This document shows, piece by piece, positions 7,662-11,346 of a DNA stretch of 11,346 nucleotides. Source of the DNA: Cyanothece sp. UBA12306 (lineage in GTDB: Bacteria > Cyanobacteriota > Cyanobacteriia > Cyanobacteriales > Microcystaceae); assembly GCA_003448685.1 (NCBI GenBank), contig DLXW01000294.1, positions 1 through 11,346 on the forward strand, written 5' to 3'. The position numbers were made by a program, and so were the translations under genes. The number at the start of each line of letters is the position of its first letter. Position 1 is the first letter of the stretch. The notes under the pieces are model-generated. The model saw only the letters and a program-made list of their open reading frames with translations, did not search any database and was not told the DNA's origin.

Positions 7662-7724
7662 TTCTAATAATTGTCTTTTAGCATTCAAAAATATTGAACT
7701 TTGAGAGTTCCTCAAGTTAAGTTT

Positions 7725-8078
7725 ATGCTTGATCTTGATCATCCATCTTTAAAAGTCGCTGCAATAGAGATAAAGTTAGATATGCTATTGCAAGGTGTTC
7801 ATAGTCTAAATGCGATAATTCTTTTGGGTTGTGAAACGCTTAAAAATTCAACCTTTCATATAGATTCACCTACTGTGAATGAGAATACTCAGTTTCAGAG
7901 ATTGATGAATGAGATATTTGAAAATGGTTCTATAGCTGCAGCTTTTTCATCAGAAATAATTTATGCACATGCAATGTGTGAGACTGTCTTAATGGATATT
8001 TGTGAACTAATCAGACGAGTAGATTGTGATGATTGGGTTAGAGATATTGTTAATAATGCAGAAGGAGCGATCAAATGA
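7725..8078 (+). CDS. Small helical orphan protein, 117 aa, C-terminus shared with cobN
   Basis: I do not recognise this family. The sequence predicts an all-helical soluble protein. A first helix pair is around KVAAIEIKLDMLLQGVHSL and NAIILLGCETLK, followed by a polar linker, then a helix with an alternating pattern near AAAFSSEIIYAHAMCETVLM. The last 12 residues RDIVNNAEGAIK match the CobN terminus RDLVHHAEGAIE, because the DNA there is a copy of the cobN 3' end read in the same frame. I took the ATG at 7725; a TTG at 7701 would add 8 residues, and an in-frame stop lies just before it (7695). No Shine-Dalgarno is obvious. The strong promoter at 7595 lies upstream. It precedes the SLOG gene by 36 bp and is probably cotranscribed. 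A decayed remnant is also possible. Confidence 0.55.
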   Translation: MLDLDHPSLKVAAIEIKLDMLLQGVHSLNAIILLGCETLKNSTFHIDSPTVNENTQFQRLMNEIFENGSIAAAFSSEIIYAHAMCETVLMDICELIRRVDCDDWVRDIVNNAEGAIK

Positions 8079-8091
8079 TAGTATTCAAAAT
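8041..8091 (+). repeat. 51-bp direct repeat, right copy (end of orphan gene)
   Basis: Second copy of the cobN 3'-end block. It encodes the last 12 codons of the orphan protein, carries TGA where cobN has TAA, and keeps the same 13-bp distance to the end of the shared TATTCAAAAT. It is 84 percent identical to the left copy, so the duplication is not recent or has drifted. Confidence 0.85.
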
Positions 8092-8114
8092 GATAATAAT
8101 CGGTTTTTTGATCA

Positions 8115-8612
8115 ATGAAAAAAACAGTCATTGGAGTCATGGGACCTGGGGAGAAAGCAACTCCTGAAGATTTAAAAAATGCTTATCAATTAGGACAATT
8201 AATTGCCCTTCAAGGATGGGTTTTATTAACAGGTGGACGGAAAGCAGGAGTGATGGAACAAGCGAGTCAGGGGGCAAAAGAAGTAGGAGGTTTAACTATC
8301 GGAATTTTGCCGGATAATAATACCGATAATGTTTCTGATGCTGTGGATATTGCTATTTTCACTGGTTTAGGCAATGCACGTAATAATATTAACGTTCTTT
8401 CCTCAGATGTGGTTATTGCCTGTGGTATGGGTTTAGGAACTGCTTCTGAAGTTGCTTTAGCTTTAAAAAATGACAAACCTGTTATTTTGTTGAGTAATAA
8501 TTTGCTTAGTCAAGAATTTTTTAGTAACCTATCTAATGGAAATATTTTAATAGGATTCAGTCCTGAAAATTGTATTAATTTAATTAACGAAATAATAGCT
8601 ATCCCTGATTAA
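8115..8612 (+). CDS. SLOG-fold nucleotide-binding protein (TIGR00725 / LOG-like), 165 aa
   Basis: Single-domain Rossmann-like protein of the SLOG superfamily, near the TIGR00725 family and distant kin of LOG phosphoribohydrolases and DprA. Visible motifs are the opening strand and Gly loop IGVMGPGE (residues 6-13), LLTGGRKAGVMEQASQGAK (37-55) forming the phosphate-binding region, and GLGTASEVALAL (106-117), where E112 is the conserved acid. The full LOG signature PGGxGTxxE is replaced by GMGLGTASE, so cytokinin-type LOG activity should not be assumed; binding of a nucleotide or nucleotide-derived ligand is the safer inference. The length suits the family. It starts at ATG 8115 without a clear Shine-Dalgarno. 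The Uma2 gene begins 12 bp after its stop, so the two are very likely one transcription unit. Confidence 0.85.
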   Translation: MKKTVIGVMGPGEKATPEDLKNAYQLGQLIALQGWVLLTGGRKAGVMEQASQGAKEVGGLTIGILPDNNTDNVSDAVDIAIFTGLGNARNNINVLSSDVVIACGMGLGTASEVALALKNDKPVILLSNNLLSQEFFSNLSNGNILIGFSPENCINLINEIIAIPD

Positions 8613-8624
8613 AAATAGGTAGTA

Positions 8625-9215
8625 ATGATATCATTAAAATCATATAACAATAATGTGAGAATTTCTACTGTGAAGATATTAGCTAAATGGTCTATAGATG
8701 ATTATCATCGCATGATTGAAACAGGCATTATTCGTGATCGTCATGTAGAATTATTAGGCGGTGAAATTGTTGAGATGAGTCCAGAAACTCCTATTCATTA
8801 CATCACAGCAAAACGAGGTACAAGATATTTAGAAAATTTGCTCTCAGGTAAGGCTGATGTCCGTTTTAATGGACCAATTACTCTATCTGACTCAGAACCA
8901 GAACCTGATATTGCGATTGTTCGATTGCCAGAATCAGCTTATCAAAATTGCCATCCTACACCTCAAGATATTTTCTGGATTATAGAGGTTGCTAAGACAA
9001 GCTTAAAGAAGGATTTAGAGATTAAGATGGCAATTTATGCAACGGCTGGAATTCAAGAATATTGGGTTTTAGACTTATCAAAAAAGCAAGTAATTGTATT
9101 AAGAAAACCGCAAGAGAGTAAGTATATTGAAGAATATATAATTCGAGAAGGAATGATTACACCACTAGCATTTCCAGATGTTTGTATTTCTGTTAATCAG
9201 CTTTTACCAGAATAA
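8625..9215 (+). CDS. Uma2 family (DUF820) PD-(D/E)XK nuclease-like protein, 196 aa
   Basis: Complete Uma2-type protein, a family with the restriction-endonuclease fold that is greatly expanded in cyanobacteria. The N-terminal signature KWSIDDYHRMIETGII (residues 21-36) leads to VELLGGEIVEMSPE (41-54). The putative catalytic set is D95 in EPDIAIV, E121 in WIIEVAKTS, and D130/K134 in the helix before the conserved AGIQEYWVLDL (141-151). No methylase or specificity gene is nearby, so it is not an ordinary restriction system. Biological targets of this family are generally unknown; some members may be mobile-element or defence associated. The ATG at 8625 has AGGT 4 nt upstream and lies 12 bp after the SLOG gene. 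Its stop is only 7 bp from the stop of the convergent gene. Confidence 0.9.
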   Translation: MISLKSYNNNVRISTVKILAKWSIDDYHRMIETGIIRDRHVELLGGEIVEMSPETPIHYITAKRGTRYLENLLSGKADVRFNGPITLSDSEPEPDIAIVRLPESAYQNCHPTPQDIFWIIEVAKTSLKKDLEIKMAIYATAGIQEYWVLDLSKKQVIVLRKPQESKYIEEYIIREGMITPLAFPDVCISVNQLLPE

Positions 9216-9222
9216 CTGCTAT

Positions 9223-10449
9223 TTAATTGTTGCTTCTAGATGAATCAGGAAAGTTGTTAAATAGCCAGGAAAATAGAGACACAATTAAACCCGCAGAGAA
9301 AGAAATTATGGCGACAATCACATCATTGGAAACGTAGCGAGAAATTAAACTTCCTTGGATTTGAGAGATGGTTAATCGAGGATTTAATCCAGCTTTGATG
9401 CTATTAGTATTACCAGAAATGCTAATTTCTAAGCCTGTTTGGGATTGTGAAAGCTTGATTTTATTTCCTGCTGTGGTTTTTAATTCTAAATTTTCTGATG
9501 AGTCTGGTTGTATAATTTGTAGACGATTTATGGTTTGAATACCTGGATGATTAACAATCAAAAATTGTTTATTTTCTAATTTTAATTTTTGTTTTGCCAT
9601 GCGAATCTCACCAGCAATAATGGTGGAGTCAATAATATTGTCTTCTAATTTATCTCCTGCTTGAATCAGTTGTTCAAATTCGACGTTAGAGACGTTAATA
9701 TTGCCCCAAAATACGGGCTTTTTATTTTCAGGTAGTTGTAAGTTAACTTGAATGTTTGCGGTGGGTTGTAGCTGAAATTGAGTAGTTTCTAGGTTAAATT
9801 CTAGGGGGATATTATTGTTTGTTAGGGAAGGTTTTGCGATTTTATAATCAGATAGGGTTATTTTAAGCGGAGAATTAGGATTAAAAATAAATTGAGGGGA
9901 CTCGGAAGAATTAGGCGGTATGATAGTGAAGGAAAGACGACGGGTATAGAAGGCATATTTGAGGTTATTAATTCGTGTTTGTTGCTGAAGACGTAATTCT
10001 TCGAGGGTAAAGTCATCAGTGGGGGTAATTGTTAAGTAACTATTATCACTAGGTAATTCTATTTCTAGTTGATCTAATTGATTAATTTCGGGATGGGATG
10101 AACTGTTAAATGTACCAACAAGGGTGAATTTTTGCTTACCAGAAATTGTTATTTCTCGAAGTTTACGCACATTTTTTAGGAACAGGCGATCGCTGCCTTG
10201 GGATGTAAAACTAAGACTACTTACCAGTAAATTACCTTCAAAGTTTTGGCTAGTGGGGACAATACAGAAGAAAAATAAACCAATAATTAGGGCAATAGTA
10301 ATTAATAAAACAATGGTAAATTGTCGATCTTTAGTGAGAATTTTGCCCCAGCTTTTAATGATTTTAGAAATGGCAATCAGAACAGGCAAAACTAACTTAA
10401 ACCAGAACCATTTAATGATATTTAATAAATTTTTAGTCAGGGTTTGCAT
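9223..10449 (-). CDS. Membrane-anchored protein with large extracytoplasmic beta-rich domain, 408 aa
   Basis: I do not recognise a named family. The N-terminus has a hydrophobic aromatic segment (about 12-30) and a strong transmembrane helix (about 43-65). A third helix lies at 377-397 before a short polar tail (NNFPDSSRSNN). The 310 residues between are polar, rich in Asn, Ser, Thr, Gln, Ile and Leu with alternating beta-strand patterns, and lack cysteines and catalytic signatures. This suggests an envelope-exposed beta-structured domain tethered at both ends. It starts 4 bp after the stop of the secreted-protein gene with no Shine-Dalgarno, consistent with translational coupling. The two products therefore probably work together at the envelope; no function can be assigned. 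One HIP1 octamer is internal. Confidence 0.75.
   Translation of the reverse strand: MQTLTKNLLNIIKWFWFKLVLPVLIAISKIIKSWGKILTKDRQFTIVLLITIALIIGLFFFCIVPTSQNFEGNLLVSSLSFTSQGSDRLFLKNVRKLREITISGKQKFTLVGTFNSSSHPEINQLDQLEIELPSDNSYLTITPTDDFTLEELRLQQQTRINNLKYAFYTRRLSFTIIPPNSSESPQFIFNPNSPLKITLSDYKIAKPSLTNNNIPLEFNLETTQFQLQPTANIQVNLQLPENKKPVFWGNINVSNVEFEQLIQAGDKLEDNIIDSTIIAGEIRMAKQKLKLENKQFLIVNHPGIQTINRLQIIQPDSSENLELKTTAGNKIKLSQSQTGLEISISGNTNSIKAGLNPRLTISQIQGSLISRYVSNDVIVAIISFSAGLIVSLFSWLFNNFPDSSRSNN
10186..10193. repeat. HIP1 octamer GCGATCGC
   Basis: Perfect HIP1 palindrome inside the membrane-anchored protein gene. Confidence 0.9.
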
Positions 10450-10453
10450 AGTT

Positions 10454-11197
10454 TTATTTTAGCCATTGGGGATTATGCTTAAAGGTAATATTTACTGAGG
10501 CATTTTCGGGGGGTGCATCGTCTTGTTCTAGTTTGGCTTTAACTCTCAATTGATAAGATCCAGCAGGGGCAATTTTACCATCTTTTTTGCGTCCATTCCA
10601 ACTAAAGAAAATTTGTCCTTTGGGTTGAAATTGGGAACGGGAAGTTTGATAAATTACATTGTTTTTTTGTTGTATTTTAAATTCAGTAATACTGACTCTT
10701 CTATCTGCATTGAGTACAATATTGTATTCATTGGCTGAAGAATTAAAAATTACTGGTAGATAAACTATTTGTGGTGCAGTAATAAAGGCTTTAGCATTTA
10801 GATTTTCTAGGGGTATTTTTTCTGTTTTAATAACGGCGTTTGACCATTGAAATTTATAATTATACCCTCTAGTACGTAAACGAAGAGGGATAAGTTGATA
10901 TTTTTGTTGTAGAGAATAAATTTTGATTTCTGGTTTTTTATTATTGATATTAGGAACTTCTAATTTGAGAGGTTCAGTGAGGGTTTTCATCCGTCCAATG
11001 GTGAGGGAAACAAGGCTAAAGTCTCCTCCTTGATCAAGACGTTTAACTATACCTTCGCAGCGTTTATCTCCTTCTCTTTGAATATAATCTGTGGGACGAT
11101 TACCTGTTTTAGGACATTGTTGAGCCTGGGTATTAGGAATTAATAATAAACCGAGGCTAAGAATTAGTAAATTGATGAATAAAAGTTGTTTTTTCAT
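10454..11197 (-). CDS. Secreted protein with FlgD-like Ig motif, 247 aa
   Basis: A Sec signal peptide is clear: a KK n-region, a leucine-rich core (residues 5-20) and the cleavage motif TQA-QQ after residue 25. The mature protein has two early cysteines (C28, C47) that could form a disulfide. A beta-rich body follows, ending in FFSWNGRKKDGKIAPAGSY (197-215) and LRVKA. That W-N/D-G-R-x-x-x-G-x-x-x-P-A-G-x-Y pattern is the hallmark of FlgD-like Ig domains, used in secreted and surface proteins well beyond flagella; no flagellar genes are here. It is probably periplasmic or extracellular. GGAG lies 11 nt before the ATG. It is the first gene of a two-gene operon with the membrane-anchored protein. 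Function unknown. Confidence 0.75.
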   Translation of the reverse strand: MKKQLLFINLLILSLGLLLIPNTQAQQCPKTGNRPTDYIQREGDKRCEGIVKRLDQGGDFSLVSLTIGRMKTLTEPLKLEVPNINNKKPEIKIYSLQQKYQLIPLRLRTRGYNYKFQWSNAVIKTEKIPLENLNAKAFITAPQIVYLPVIFNSSANEYNIVLNADRRVSITEFKIQQKNNVIYQTSRSQFQPKGQIFFSWNGRKKDGKIAPAGSYQLRVKAKLEQDDAPPENASVNITFKHNPQWLK

Positions 11198-11208
11198 GGT
11201 AGTTTTTT

Positions 11209-11212
11209 CTCC
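11209..11212 (-). promoter_or_regulatory. Shine-Dalgarno GGAG for the secreted-protein gene
   Basis: On the minus strand GGAG precedes the ATG at 11197 by 11 nt. The spacing is slightly long, but no competing in-frame start is nearby. Confidence 0.5.
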
Positions 11213-11253
11213 ATTTTAAGTTTTATGATTGTTTTTTAGCTTATTAATAGCAG

Positions 11254-11281
11254 GAATGGTATCATGCTCCCATTTTATTGT
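11254..11281 (-). promoter_or_regulatory. Possible promoter of the secreted/membrane protein operon
   Basis: Reading the minus strand, TTGGTA and TGATAC lie about 16 bp apart roughly 60 bp upstream of the ATG. Both hexamers match consensus only moderately, so this is a weak prediction. Confidence 0.2.
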
Positions 11282-11307
11282 ACCAAAAAACTGGGTTTAA
11301 GTGGTCG

Positions 11308-11321
11308 GACTTAACGAAGTC
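11308..11321. other. Short perfect hairpin GACTT-AACG-AAGTC
   Basis: A 5-bp stem with a 4-nt loop lies immediately left of the heptamer repeat at the window edge. No T-run follows, so a terminator is unlikely. It may belong to a repeat cut by the window end. Confidence 0.35.
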
Positions 11322-11323
11322 TC

Positions 11324-11338
11324 CAAGTCAGAAGTCAG
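11324..11338. repeat. Heptamer tandem repeat (AAGTCAG)2, copy 2
   Basis: CAAGTCAGAAGTCAG holds two perfect AAGTCAG heptamers; its first 14 bases match 3596-3609 exactly. The window ends 8 bp later, so the array may continue beyond it. Confidence 0.6.
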
Positions 11339-11346
11339 TAGGGGCT

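Noticed and set aside
8115..8612. Cytokinin-activating LOG enzyme
   Set aside because: The diagnostic PGGxGTxxE is not present; GMGLGTASE points to the broader TIGR00725-like SLOG group.
10124..10738. Plus-strand open frames opposite the two envelope genes
   Set aside because: They lie antisense to genes with a clear signal peptide and membrane helices, have no family features and look like composition-driven shadows.
1..11346. CRISPR arrays, tRNA/rRNA genes, insertion sequences with transposase
   Set aside because: No regularly spaced repeats, no recognisable tRNA or rRNA sequence and no transposase or integrase ORF were seen on either strand.

Overview
This window looks like a low-GC cyanobacterial chromosome. 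The evidence is five perfect GCGATCGC octamers (the HIP1 palindrome), a cyanobacterial-type CobN, a DUF3181 protein, a kinase GAF domain of phytochrome/cyanobacteriochrome type, and a Uma2-family nuclease gene of a kind expanded in these bacteria. I cannot name the genus; the AT-rich coding DNA would suit a unicellular or colonial Chroococcales/Pleurocapsales-type strain.

Layout. Bases 116-1148 (+) hold a small retropepsin-like aspartic protease, then a two-gene overlapping unit of a 2TM-domain membrane protein and a DUF3181 protein. Bases 1282-3573 (-) encode a hybrid histidine kinase: an unnamed N-terminal domain, then GAF, HisKA, HATPase and a divergent receiver. It is transcribed away from cobN (3749-7525, +), the large cobaltochelatase subunit of B12/pseudo-B12 synthesis. 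The two genes share a 175-bp divergent intergenic region that holds a clear ribosome binding site for cobN but no recognisable cobalamin riboswitch.

After cobN comes the most unusual stretch. The last 38 bp of cobN, including its stop codon, plus 13 bp of downstream DNA recur about 550 bp later as a 51-bp direct repeat (43/51 identical, sharp edges). The second copy supplies the C-terminal codons and the stop region of a small helical orphan gene. Between the copies lies a near-consensus promoter (TTGACT-16-TATAAT) that probably drives the orphan, a SLOG/TIGR00725-type nucleotide-binding protein and a Uma2-family PD-(D/E)XK nuclease (to 9215). This looks like a small insertion or remnant at the 3' end of cobN.

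Bases 9223-11197 (-) form a two-gene operon. It encodes a secreted protein with a FlgD-like Ig motif, followed after 4 bp by a membrane-anchored protein with a large extracytoplasmic beta-rich region. This operon converges on the nuclease gene with only 7 bp between the stop codons. The right edge carries a short hairpin and a heptamer repeat (AAGTCAG)2 that also occurs in the kinase/cobN intergenic region.

Most functional links are inference. The best-supported calls are CobN, the hybrid kinase, the Uma2 nuclease, the SLOG protein and the aspartic protease. The best leads are the 51-bp duplicated cobN end and the two-cysteine GAF domain, a candidate cyanobacteriochrome next to a tetrapyrrole-metabolism gene.
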